Assembly (NCBI GenBank): GCA_964551015.1
Contig: CAZKBP010000027.1
Coordinates: 15,762 to 79,761, forward strand
Direction of reading: 5' to 3'
Length of the DNA: 64,000 nt
DNA from: CAZKBP01 sp964551015
GTDB taxonomy: Bacteria > Bacteroidota > Bacteroidia > Cytophagales > Microscillaceae
The translations under genes were made by a program, and so were the position numbers. The notes under the pieces are model-generated. The model had not been told where the DNA came from, made no database searches, and worked only from the letters and a program-made list of their open reading frames with translations. Position 1 is the first letter of the stretch, and every line of letters begins with the position of its first letter. Shown here in pieces: positions 15,497-23,438 of the stretch.

Positions 15497-18250
15497 ATGC
15501 AGGGAAAAATCAAGCAAGCACACGCGCTCACGCCCGAGGAGATACAAGATAAGCTTTCCATCGATCCCGAACAGGGTTGGGAAGAGAAGGAAGTCAAAAA
15601 TATCCGAGAAAAATATGGCAAGAATATACTCCCCCAAAAACAGGAAATCTCTCCCTTAGAAATTTTCCTCAAGCAATTCAAAGATTTATTAATCCTCATT
15701 CTCTTTCTGGCAGCGGGTATCTCCTTCTATGCCGGACAGATGGCCAATGGCTATATCATCTTAGGGGTGATTCTGTTTAATGCCGTGATGGGTTTTATTC
15801 AGGAGTATCAGGCCGAAAAAGCCGTAGAATCCATCAAAAGCATGGTTAAGCATCAAGTGGCCGTGCTCCGAGGTGGCCAAAAACAGGTTATTCCCACCCA
15901 AGAAGTAGTCTTAGGAGAAGTGCTGCTGATAGAAGAAGGCCAAACCATTCCCGCTGACGCCCGTCTGCTCGAAGCCAAAAACCTCCGCACCAGTGAAGCT
16001 TCCCTCACGGGAGAGTCTGAACCCGTGGCCAAAAAAATCAAAAAATTGGACGAAAGTACCGAACTGGCCAACCGCAGCAATATGGTCTGGAAGGGCACCC
16101 ACGTGGTCAAGGGTGCAGGCAAAGCCCTCGTAACCTCAATCGGGGAGGATACACAGATCGGAAAAATTGCCAAATCTTTGCAGGAAATGGATCAGACTGA
16201 ATCCAATTTTCGTAAAAAAACCGGACGTCTGGCTCAGAAAATGGCTGTCATCGCCATCACTACTTCCGTCATCGTGTTTGCTCTGGGTTACTTTTATCGG
16301 GATTTTGGTTTTCAGGAAATCCTGCTCGTAACCATTGCCACCATGGTTTCTTCTATCCCTGAGGGGCTGCCCGTCGTGATTTCTATTGTGCTAGCGATTG
16401 GAGCCAACCGCATGGCCAAGCGCAATGCCATTGTCAAAGAATTTACCGCCACCGAGGTACTCGGCTCAGTGGCCGCCATCCTCACCGACAAGACCGGAAC
16501 CATTACCCAAAGTATCCTCACGGTAGAAAAAGCCATGGGCGCCGACCAAAAAGAACTAAGCGTCACGGGAAAAGGCCACGAATTAGAAGGGAAAATCCAA
16601 ACTGACGGCCAAACCCTGCAAGCCGGTTCCGACCAGGAAATGCTGACCAAAATGCTGCTCATCGCCCGCCACGGCAACAACGTAAGCATTTCCCAAAATG
16701 GAAAAGACCAAAATCCCTCCGAAGAAGATGAAAACCACGAAGCCCCCCAAATCACGGGCGACCCCACTGAGGTAGCTCTCAGAATTTTAGGCGAAAAAAG
16801 CAACATCAACGAATTAGAAGCTTACCATGACCTAGAAGTACTGGACGATGTGCCTTTTAATTCCGAACAAAAATTCCGTGCCAAGCTCGTCCGCTACGGC
16901 AGCCAAGACCCAGAAATGCTCGTGGTGGGAGCACCCGAACGCATTATGGAACTTAGCTCACAAATTCTCCTAGAAGACGGGGCTGGCCCACTGGAAGAAA
17001 AGCATCAAAAAGAAATTCAAACCAAAAATGAAGAATGGGCCAACCAAGCCCTTCGGGTCATCGGTCTGGCTTTTAAGAAAATGCCCGACCAAGAAGAAAT
17101 CTACGCCGAAGATGTGAAAGACCTCACCTGGACGGGCATCGTTGGGATGATTGACCCGCCCCGACCCAAGGTAGAAGAAGCCATCGCCGATTGCAAAAAA
17201 GCAGGCATCGATGTCATCATGGTTACGGGAGATCACGAGCAAACCGCCGCTGCCATTGCTCGCAACGTAGGGATTTTAGAAAAATCAAATGGACAAGAAA
17301 GTGCCGCCCCCCAAACCCGCTCCGAAAGCGACCTCGCCGAAGCCTCCGACGAAAAATTAGACCAATGGCTCGAATCCGTCAAGGTCTTTGCCAGGGTCAG
17401 CCCCCAATCCAAGCTACGCATCGCCGAGCGCCTGCAAAACCAAGGAGTGCTCATCGCCATGACCGGAGATGGGGTCAATGATGCCCCCGCCCTCAAAAAA
17501 GCCGACGTGGGCATCGCCATGGGGCAAAAAGGAACCGATGTGGCCAAAGACGCGGCGCAGATTGTCCTCTCAGATGATAATTTTATCAGCATTGTCAGCG
17601 CGATTCGGGAGGGAAGAATTGTTTTTAAAAATGTCAAAACGACCAGCTATTTCCTCCTTACCACCAACTTTGCCTCCACTGCTACCCTGATGGGTGCCTT
17701 GGTGCTGGGCTTACCCATTCCGCTTACGGCTGTGCAAATCCTGTGGGTCAATATGGTAACCGACGGTATTATGGACGTAGCCAAGGCCACTGAGCCCGGC
17801 CACGGGCAGATGATGGACCGCCCGCCGATCCGCAAGGACGAGCCTATTCTGAAATGGGAAGTACTACCCTTTTTGCTCATCATGGCGGCCCTGATGGTCT
17901 CGCTGGCGATTGGTGCTTTCTATTACTATTTGCCGAAAGGCTTAGAAACGGCACGTGCAGGTGTGTTTTTTATCGTGGCTACCACGCAGGTTTTCAATGT
18001 GTTTAATATGCGTGATTTGAACAAATCCGTCTTTGAGATCGGTGTGCTGAGCAACCAATGGATTAACCGAGCCTTCGTGGTCTCCATCGCTGCGCAGATC
18101 GCGGTGGTGAAAATTCCTTTTTTACAAAATATCTTTGGCTTTCAAGACATTGGCTATCTGGATATTTTGGTGATTGTCTTGATCTCTTCGGCGGTCTTAT
18201 GGGCGGGAGAAATCTACAAATGGGTCGTGCGGAATTGGATTTCAGCTTAG
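15497..18250 (+). CDS. P-type cation-transporting ATPase (P2/Ca2+-type)
   Basis: Membrane ATPase of 917 aa that couples ATP hydrolysis to cation transport. The actuator loop has TGES at 171-174, the phosphorylated aspartate is D331 in DKTGT, and the hinge motif TGDGVND starts at T656. Helix M4 carries PEGLP and the M6 segment is NMVTDGIMDVAKA, which place it in the P2 group (Ca2+ pump or Na+/K+-like) rather than among heavy-metal pumps; there is no N-terminal CxxC metal-binding domain. About ten membrane helices are visible, the last four after residue 790. The nucleotide-binding domain is rich in charged residues. It is transcribed separately from thrS, whose terminator lies upstream. Exact ion is not determined. 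Confidence 0.93.
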   Translation: MQGKIKQAHALTPEEIQDKLSIDPEQGWEEKEVKNIREKYGKNILPQKQEISPLEIFLKQFKDLLILILFLAAGISFYAGQMANGYIILGVILFNAVMGFIQEYQAEKAVESIKSMVKHQVAVLRGGQKQVIPTQEVVLGEVLLIEEGQTIPADARLLEAKNLRTSEASLTGESEPVAKKIKKLDESTELANRSNMVWKGTHVVKGAGKALVTSIGEDTQIGKIAKSLQEMDQTESNFRKKTGRLAQKMAVIAITTSVIVFALGYFYRDFGFQEILLVTIATMVSSIPEGLPVVISIVLAIGANRMAKRNAIVKEFTATEVLGSVAAILTDKTGTITQSILTVEKAMGADQKELSVTGKGHELEGKIQTDGQTLQAGSDQEMLTKMLLIARHGNNVSISQNGKDQNPSEEDENHEAPQITGDPTEVALRILGEKSNINELEAYHDLEVLDDVPFNSEQKFRAKLVRYGSQDPEMLVVGAPERIMELSSQILLEDGAGPLEEKHQKEIQTKNEEWANQALRVIGLAFKKMPDQEEIYAEDVKDLTWTGIVGMIDPPRPKVEEAIADCKKAGIDVIMVTGDHEQTAAAIARNVGILEKSNGQESAAPQTRSESDLAEASDEKLDQWLESVKVFARVSPQSKLRIAERLQNQGVLIAMTGDGVNDAPALKKADVGIAMGQKGTDVAKDAAQIVLSDDNFISIVSAIREGRIVFKNVKTTSYFLLTTNFASTATLMGALVLGLPIPLTAVQILWVNMVTDGIMDVAKATEPGHGQMMDRPPIRKDEPILKWEVLPFLLIMAALMVSLAIGAFYYYLPKGLETARAGVFFIVATTQVFNVFNMRDLNKSVFEIGVLSNQWINRAFVVSIAAQIAVVKIPFLQNIFGFQDIGYLDILVIVLISSAVLWAGEIYKWVVRNWISA

Positions 18251-18600
18251 TATAGGTTTCAGACCTGTTCTCGTGACTTTGGTTAAATCTTAAAAGAATT
18301 TACAGCCAAACTCGGAAATATCACGCACATTTGCTCCATAGCGTAGGGCTTGCAAGCCCTACGCTATGCATGAAGAAAATACATGAGCCATTATTAATTC
18401 TCGAACAAAGACACTAGAAAATCTGAAAGGCTTTGGGTAAATGCAATCGTTATTTCCCCTGCCAACGGATGTGAGAAGCAAATCACGAGCTATTTTTTAC
18501 CATCACCACTTGATTCTACTTTCTTAAACAAAAATACTTTTCTTGCTCATCTGATTAGCAATTTTTCCAAGCAAGTTCAGGGAAAAAGCATAGATTTTTG
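18251..18600. other. Intergenic region with a loop-free palindrome
   Basis: About 350 bases between the ATPase and tex, holding the 32-bp palindrome at 18337-18368 and otherwise nothing recognised. Confidence 0.5.
18337..18368. repeat. Perfect 32-bp palindrome
   Basis: Sixteen bases (core GCGTAGGGCTTG) are followed directly by their exact reverse complement with no loop. There is no T-run, so it is not a classical terminator. It may be a dispersed repeat or a bidirectional hairpin in the ATPase 3' region. Confidence 0.85.
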
Positions 18601-18608
18601 TATTTTTG
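18601..18608 (+). promoter_or_regulatory. -7 box for tex
   Basis: TATTTTTG matches TANNTTTG and lies 18 bases before ATG 18627, giving a leader of only about 12 bases. The upstream TTG at 18606 lies inside the box and cannot be the start if this promoter is used. Confidence 0.5.
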
Positions 18609-18626
18609 CAGGTAAATCACTGTTCA

Positions 18627-20927
18627 ATGGAGAATCCACATTTCATAAAAATCGCCCAAGAACTCAAAGTGGGCGAAAGACAAGTCGCCGCCACCGCCTT
18701 ACTTTTAGACGAGGGAGCGACCGTACCCTTTATCGCCCGCTATCGTAAAGAAGCCACCGGAACGCTCGATGAAGTGCTCATCACCCAAATTCGCGACCGC
18801 TTGCAGCAACTCCGAGATCTGGACAAACGCCGAGAAGCCATCCTCAAATCTATTGAAGAACAAGGCAAGCTCAGCGATGAACTCCGAGCGCGAATCGAGG
18901 CCGCCGAAACCATGGCCGAGTTAGAGGATTTATACTTACCTTACAAGCCCAAGCGTCGTACGCGTGCCACCATTGCCCGCGAAAAAGGCTTAGAACCTCT
19001 AGGCGAAAAGATTTTTGCTCAAGAAGAATTTGATCTAGAAGCCGAAGCTCAAAAATATATTGATACCGAGAAGGGTGTAGAAAATATTGACGAGGCACTA
19101 GCCGGAGCCAGAGATATTATCGCTGAGAAAGTCAATGAAGACCAGCAGGCCCGCGCTACCATTCGTAAGCTCTTTGTAGATCACGGTTTTTTCAAAGCCA
19201 AAGTTATCCCCGGCAAAGAAGAAGAAGCCCAAAAATACAAAGACTATTTTGACTGGGAAGAACCTATTGATAAGGCTCCTTCGCACCGCGTACTGGCGCT
19301 GCGCCGTGCCGAGAAAGAAATGTTTATCAGCCTGGACCTCAGCCCCGAGGAAGAAGAGGCCATTTTCCGACTGGAAGATCAATTTATCACCAGCGATAAT
19401 GCCACCACCGAGCAGATGAAACTCGCCATCAAAGATGCTTACAAACGCTTGCTCAAATCTTCTATGGAAACCGAAGTGCGTCTGCTTTCTAAACAAAAAG
19501 CAGATGAGGAAGCCATTCGCGTTTTTGCCGATAATCTGAGACAATTATTACTCGCGGCTCCTCTGGGCGAAAAAAATGTACTCGCCATTGACCCAGCCTT
19601 CCGTACAGGTTGTAAAATTGTTTGCTTGGACAAACAAGGAAAATTACTCCACAACGATGTCATCTATCCTGACCGCCAAAAAACCATGGCCGCCAAAACC
19701 ATTGAGCATCTTTGCAATACTTATGATATCGAGGCCATTGCCATCGGGAATGGAACAGCCAGCCGTGAAACCGAGTCCTTTGTCAAAAGCATTGGCCTCC
19801 CCAAAAATATCCTCGTGGTCATGGTCAACGAAAGTGGAGCCTCCGTTTACTCGGCTTCCGAAGTGGCGCGAGAGGAATTTCCCAAACACGATATTACCGT
19901 GCGCGGAGCCGTTTCCATCGGTCGCCGTCTGATGGATCCCTTGGCCGAACTGGTAAAAATTGATCCCAAATCTATTGGCGTGGGGCAATATCAGCACGAC
20001 GTAGACCAAAGCCAACTCAAGCACAGCCTAGACGATACCGTGATGAGCTGCGTGAACGCCGTGGGTGTGGAAGTCAACACAGCCAGTAAGCAACTGCTCA
20101 CTTATGTTTCTGGCTTAGGCCCGCAGCTCGCTAAGAATATTGTAGAATATCGTAATCAAAATGGGGCTTTCCAAAGCCGGGATGAATTGAAGAAGGTGAG
20201 TCGTTTGGGAGATAAAGCCTTTGAACAAGCAGCTGGTTTCTTGCGAATCAGAGGAGCCTCGCACCCCTTGGATACGAGCGCGGTACACCCCGAGAGCTAT
20301 CATATCGTGGAGCAAATGGCGAAGGACTTGAATTGCACAGTTCAGGAATTGATGAATGATGAGAGCTTACGCAAAAAAATTAAACTCAAAGATTACGTAA
20401 GTGATACCGTCGGTTTACCTACTTTGAATGACATTATGGCCGAGCTAGCCAAGCCCGGACGCGACCCTCGTGACCAGTTCGAGGTGGTAGAATTTGCCGA
20501 AGGGATTAATACCATCGAGGATTTGAATCCGGGCATGCAACTCAATGGAATCGTAACCAACATTACCAAATTCGGAGCTTTTGTAGACGTGGGCGTGCAT
20601 CAGGATGGACTCGTGCATATCAGTGAAATGGCGAACCATTTTATTAGTGATCCCAAAGAAGTGGTGAAAGTCCACCAGAAAGTAATGGTCAAAGTGCTGG
20701 AAGTAGATGTGGCTCGTAAGCGCATTTCCCTTTCTATGAAAGAAGATGCTCCCGCCGACAACAAGGGCAAGAAATCTATCAAGGCCAAGTCCAAAACTGA
20801 TTCGCAAAAAGCCTTCAATAAAACTGACCGCAAAAAATCCAAACCGCCAAAGCCCAGAAAACAGCAAGAAGAGCCCGAAGGTGATTTGCAGGCCAAGCTA
20901 GAGGCTTTGAAGAATAAATTTAAGTAA
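18627..20927 (+). CDS. tex: Tex-family S1 RNA-binding transcription accessory protein
   Basis: Cytoplasmic nucleic-acid-binding protein of 766 aa related to Tex and eukaryotic Spt6. It has the helical N-terminal domain (VPFIARYRKEATGTLDE at about 30-48), a YqgF/RNase H-like domain (about 320-450, LAIDPAFRTGCKI), helix-hairpin-helix repeats (about 480-560) and a C-terminal S1 domain (about 630-705, GIVTNITKFGAFVDVGVHQDGLVHIS). The tail is a basic Lys-rich stretch. ATG 18627 is chosen over an in-frame TTG at 18606 because the latter falls in the promoter box and the family begins MENPH-like. It stands alone between the ATPase and the VOC gene. Confidence 0.96.
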   Translation: MENPHFIKIAQELKVGERQVAATALLLDEGATVPFIARYRKEATGTLDEVLITQIRDRLQQLRDLDKRREAILKSIEEQGKLSDELRARIEAAETMAELEDLYLPYKPKRRTRATIAREKGLEPLGEKIFAQEEFDLEAEAQKYIDTEKGVENIDEALAGARDIIAEKVNEDQQARATIRKLFVDHGFFKAKVIPGKEEEAQKYKDYFDWEEPIDKAPSHRVLALRRAEKEMFISLDLSPEEEEAIFRLEDQFITSDNATTEQMKLAIKDAYKRLLKSSMETEVRLLSKQKADEEAIRVFADNLRQLLLAAPLGEKNVLAIDPAFRTGCKIVCLDKQGKLLHNDVIYPDRQKTMAAKTIEHLCNTYDIEAIAIGNGTASRETESFVKSIGLPKNILVVMVNESGASVYSASEVAREEFPKHDITVRGAVSIGRRLMDPLAELVKIDPKSIGVGQYQHDVDQSQLKHSLDDTVMSCVNAVGVEVNTASKQLLTYVSGLGPQLAKNIVEYRNQNGAFQSRDELKKVSRLGDKAFEQAAGFLRIRGASHPLDTSAVHPESYHIVEQMAKDLNCTVQELMNDESLRKKIKLKDYVSDTVGLPTLNDIMAELAKPGRDPRDQFEVVEFAEGINTIEDLNPGMQLNGIVTNITKFGAFVDVGVHQDGLVHISEMANHFISDPKEVVKVHQKVMVKVLEVDVARKRISLSMKEDAPADNKGKKSIKAKSKTDSQKAFNKTDRKKSKPPKPRKQQEEPEGDLQAKLEALKNKFK

Positions 20928-20988
20928 CTCCGAAACTCCCGTCTCGAGTTTTCATCTGACAGAACTGGAGCTTCGTTGCTTCCGCGTT

Positions 20989-21399
20989 ATGAAACAACAC
21001 CTTGCCCATATTGCCCTCGTGGTCAGAGATTATGATGAAGCCATCGAGTTTTATACCCAAAAGCTCAAATTCAGATTAATTGAAGATACCAGGTTGAGCG
21101 AAACCAAGCGTTGGGTTTTGGTCGCCCCATCTGGAGCCGAAGAGACTTGTCTACTCTTAGCCAAAGCCGCTGATACCGAGCAAGCCCAAGCCATTGGTAA
21201 TCAGACGGGGGGCAGAGTAGGCTTTTTCCTTTTTACCGATGATTTTTGGCGAGATTACGAGCAGATGCAGCGAGAGGGCATTCATTTCGTGCGAGCACCT
21301 AAGGAAGAAACCTATGGAACGGTCGCCGTTTTTGCAGATTTGTATGGAAATCTTTGGGATTTGCTTCAACCTTCCGAAGTAAACTTGGGAAACTTGTAG
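20989..21399 (+). CDS. VOC-superfamily (glyoxalase/bleomycin-resistance-like) protein
   Basis: Single-domain protein of 136 aa with the paired beta-alpha-beta-beta-beta modules of the vicinal-oxygen-chelate fold. The first module starts HIALVVRDYDEAIEFYTQKL with a metal-ligand histidine, and the second ends with YGNLWDLLQP, where the usual glutamate ligand is replaced by aspartate. It is of the small 'extradiol dioxygenase/glyoxalase' type without an assignable substrate. It lies 61 bases after tex on the same strand and could be read through from it. Confidence 0.9.
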   Translation: MKQHLAHIALVVRDYDEAIEFYTQKLKFRLIEDTRLSETKRWVLVAPSGAEETCLLLAKAADTEQAQAIGNQTGGRVGFFLFTDDFWRDYEQMQREGIHFVRAPKEETYGTVAVFADLYGNLWDLLQPSEVNLGNL

Positions 21400-21470
21400 T
21401 CTGAGGCCACAGCTCTGGATTCGTCTATGGTCTTTACAGATTAACCAATTCATAATCTTTAAGAATTGTG

Positions 21471-21478
21471 TATTTTTG
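21471..21478 (+). promoter_or_regulatory. -7 box for the LytTR gene
   Basis: TATTTTTG matches TANNTTTG and ends six bases before ATG 21485. Transcription would begin at or next to the start codon, so the mRNA may be leaderless. Confidence 0.45.
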
Positions 21479-21484
21479 TTGGAA

Positions 21485-22333
21485 ATGAAATCGCTTTTCC
21501 AACAGATCCAGAAGTTTTTGCAAGCCCCCTACAGTTACTTTCCCTCTAAAAGAGGTTCGGTGAAAGCTTCACTTTGGGCAGGCCTGTTCGTGGGAGGATT
21601 TCTACTGATTTTTCAACCTTTTGGCTTACGCGAAGCCCAATTTCCCTACAAAATTCCGATTTTAGCGGGTTTTGGAGTAGTGACGACCCTTATCAATTTG
21701 GTGGTGAACCTTCTCCTCAAACCGATACTGGGCTTGAATCGGCAGATTCGGATTTGGCATTGGATACTCGGGGAGTGCTTTCTGATTCTGCTGATTGCTT
21801 CGGGAAATTATGTATATCTTATGTTTTGGAGTGATGGGAAATGGCTGGGAGTTCCAAGTTACGGGATGATGCTCTTGTTTACGCTCTTAATTGGAATTTT
21901 TCCGATTACTTATATTGCCATCACGCAACGCCTGCGAGTCTTGAAAAATCAAGTAGATCCCCATGGCTCGAATCCAAAGAATAAGGTGCCGATCCTCCCC
22001 TTGACTATTTATTCCGATCAAACCAAGGATCACTTCGAGACGAGTACCCAGAGTTTGATTTTCTTAGAAGCCAGTGATAATTATGTAAGTCTGCATTATC
22101 TCGAGAAAGAGATTATACAAAAAAAGCTCATGCGTATCACCCTCTCCGATGTGATGAAGCAATTGCCCCAAGAGTATTTTATGCGTTGCCATCGCTCTTA
22201 TATCGTCAATCTCTTGATGGTAGAAGAAGCCAAGGGCAACGCGCAGGGGATGTTGTTGTTCTTGAAGCATACCGAAGAACGCATTCCCGTGTCCCGTCGG
22301 AACATTCCTAAACTTAGAAAACGATTGGGATAA
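21485..22333 (+). CDS. Membrane-anchored LytTR-type transcriptional regulator
   Basis: 282-aa protein with four N-terminal membrane helices (about 29-49, 55-78, 92-115, 123-143) and a C-terminal LytTR DNA-binding domain (about 185-282; SLIFLEASDNYVSLHYL, then YFMRCHRSYIVNL). It has no receiver or kinase domain, so the signal is presumably sensed by the membrane part directly; LytTR proteins of this design are common in Bacteroidota and often regulate adjacent genes. ATG 21485 is preferred over the TTG at 21476, which lies in the promoter. Likely target: itself or the DUF2306-like membrane gene downstream. Confidence 0.9.
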   Translation: MKSLFQQIQKFLQAPYSYFPSKRGSVKASLWAGLFVGGFLLIFQPFGLREAQFPYKIPILAGFGVVTTLINLVVNLLLKPILGLNRQIRIWHWILGECFLILLIASGNYVYLMFWSDGKWLGVPSYGMMLLFTLLIGIFPITYIAITQRLRVLKNQVDPHGSNPKNKVPILPLTIYSDQTKDHFETSTQSLIFLEASDNYVSLHYLEKEIIQKKLMRITLSDVMKQLPQEYFMRCHRSYIVNLLMVEEAKGNAQGMLLFLKHTEERIPVSRRNIPKLRKRLG

Positions 22334-22490
22334 ACGGTCAAAACCCTTTCCATTCGCCCCCATCGCTTGTTTTCCGCCCCAGAAATTTACCACTGGCTAC
22401 ATACTTTGGTTTAGCCAAATCTCATCCTATACTTTCGTAGTAAAGCAAAATGGGCACTAACAGCCCAACAACTCAAAACTAACCACTCAT

Positions 22491-23186
22491 ATGGCTTTAC
22501 TTTTCAAATCATTACTCTATCTACACATGGTGGCGGGCAGTCTGAGCCTGATTTTATTTTGGATTCCTGTATTTACGCGCAAAGGGGGCAAGACTCACCG
22601 ACAAGTGGGCGTGGTCTATGTCTGGTGTATGAGCGTGGTAGTAGGTACGGCATTTCTCATGAGTATCTACGATTTGTTATTTACTAGCAAATACGTGTTG
22701 GGCTTGTCCTTGCTTTTTTTGAGCTTTCTGACTCTGAATCCGCTTTGGTCGGGAATGGATGCACTTAAGCAGAAAAAACAACTCAGCAAACGCTCCCGAA
22801 ATTTGCGTCTGGCTTTGGAGGGAATTTTGTTCGTATACGGTGCTTTTTTATTAGCCACAGGCATTTATTACCAAGTAATTCTGGTAATAATCTTTGGCAG
22901 TGTAGGTGTTATCTTAGGATTCAAAAACGTACGCATTTTTGCCCAAAAAACTCCTGAGTACAACTGGTTTGATACCCATATGAGTGGCATGATCGTTAGT
23001 GGTGCGGCCGCTTACACGGCTTTCTTTGCTTTTGGCGCGCGTTCTGTGTTTGGTTTTTTGCAAGGTACTTATTGGGTGATTTTGCCCTGGGTTCTGCCGA
23101 CCCTGATCGCGGTCGTCTCGATCAACATTTTACGTAAGAAATACAAAGTGAAAACCAAGCAAATGGAAAAAGTTGTAAATTGTTGA
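22491..23186 (+). CDS. DUF2306-like multi-pass membrane protein
   Basis: Integral membrane protein of 231 aa with about seven hydrophobic helices. The N-terminus has a pattern of histidines (LHMVAGSLSLI, then GKTHRQVGVVYVW) seen in the DUF2306 family, and a later DTHMSGMI histidine near the membrane; such spaced histidines might bind heme or a metal. Function is unknown. It lies 157 bases downstream of the LytTR regulator on the same strand. It is followed by a hairpin-rich spacer shared with the convergent recG. Confidence 0.75.
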   Translation: MALLFKSLLYLHMVAGSLSLILFWIPVFTRKGGKTHRQVGVVYVWCMSVVVGTAFLMSIYDLLFTSKYVLGLSLLFLSFLTLNPLWSGMDALKQKKQLSKRSRNLRLALEGILFVYGAFLLATGIYYQVILVIIFGSVGVILGFKNVRIFAQKTPEYNWFDTHMSGMIVSGAAAYTAFFAFGARSVFGFLQGTYWVILPWVLPTLIAVVSINILRKKYKVKTKQMEKVVNC

Positions 23187-23292
23187 TTGCAAACTTTAAA
23201 ATGATTTCACGAACCTCTCCACGGAAAGATCGCTTCAAGTGTTTCAGTTTGAGTGCTCTTATCTCTTCTCCATTGAGGGGAAGACCCTCGGC

Positions 23293-23382
23293 CAGATAGG
23301 AATCTTGCCAGGTTTCCCTGCTAAGATGAGAATCTTAGCAGCGTTTTACTAGATTTTCCTGCCAAAATGAGAGTTTTAGCAG
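23293..23382. repeat. Three hairpin repeats between convergent genes
   Basis: A perfect 10-bp stem CTGCTAAGAT with loop GAGA (23318-23341), a decayed copy with loop GAGA (23359-23382, one mismatch and one G-T pair) and a shorter AGAT-AGGA-ATCT stem (23294-23305). They belong to the same hairpin family as the flanks of the 12.9-kb minisatellite. Confidence 0.75.
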
Positions 23383-23438
23383 CGCATCAGATGGAAATGA
23401 TGAATCTATTTTCAAAGAAACCTGCCAATCGAGACCCA

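Noticed and set aside
21370..21400. Hairpin-like GGGAAACTT sequence at the end of the VOC gene
   Set aside because: Similar to the GRGA hairpins, but the arms do not pair well and it is within coding sequence.
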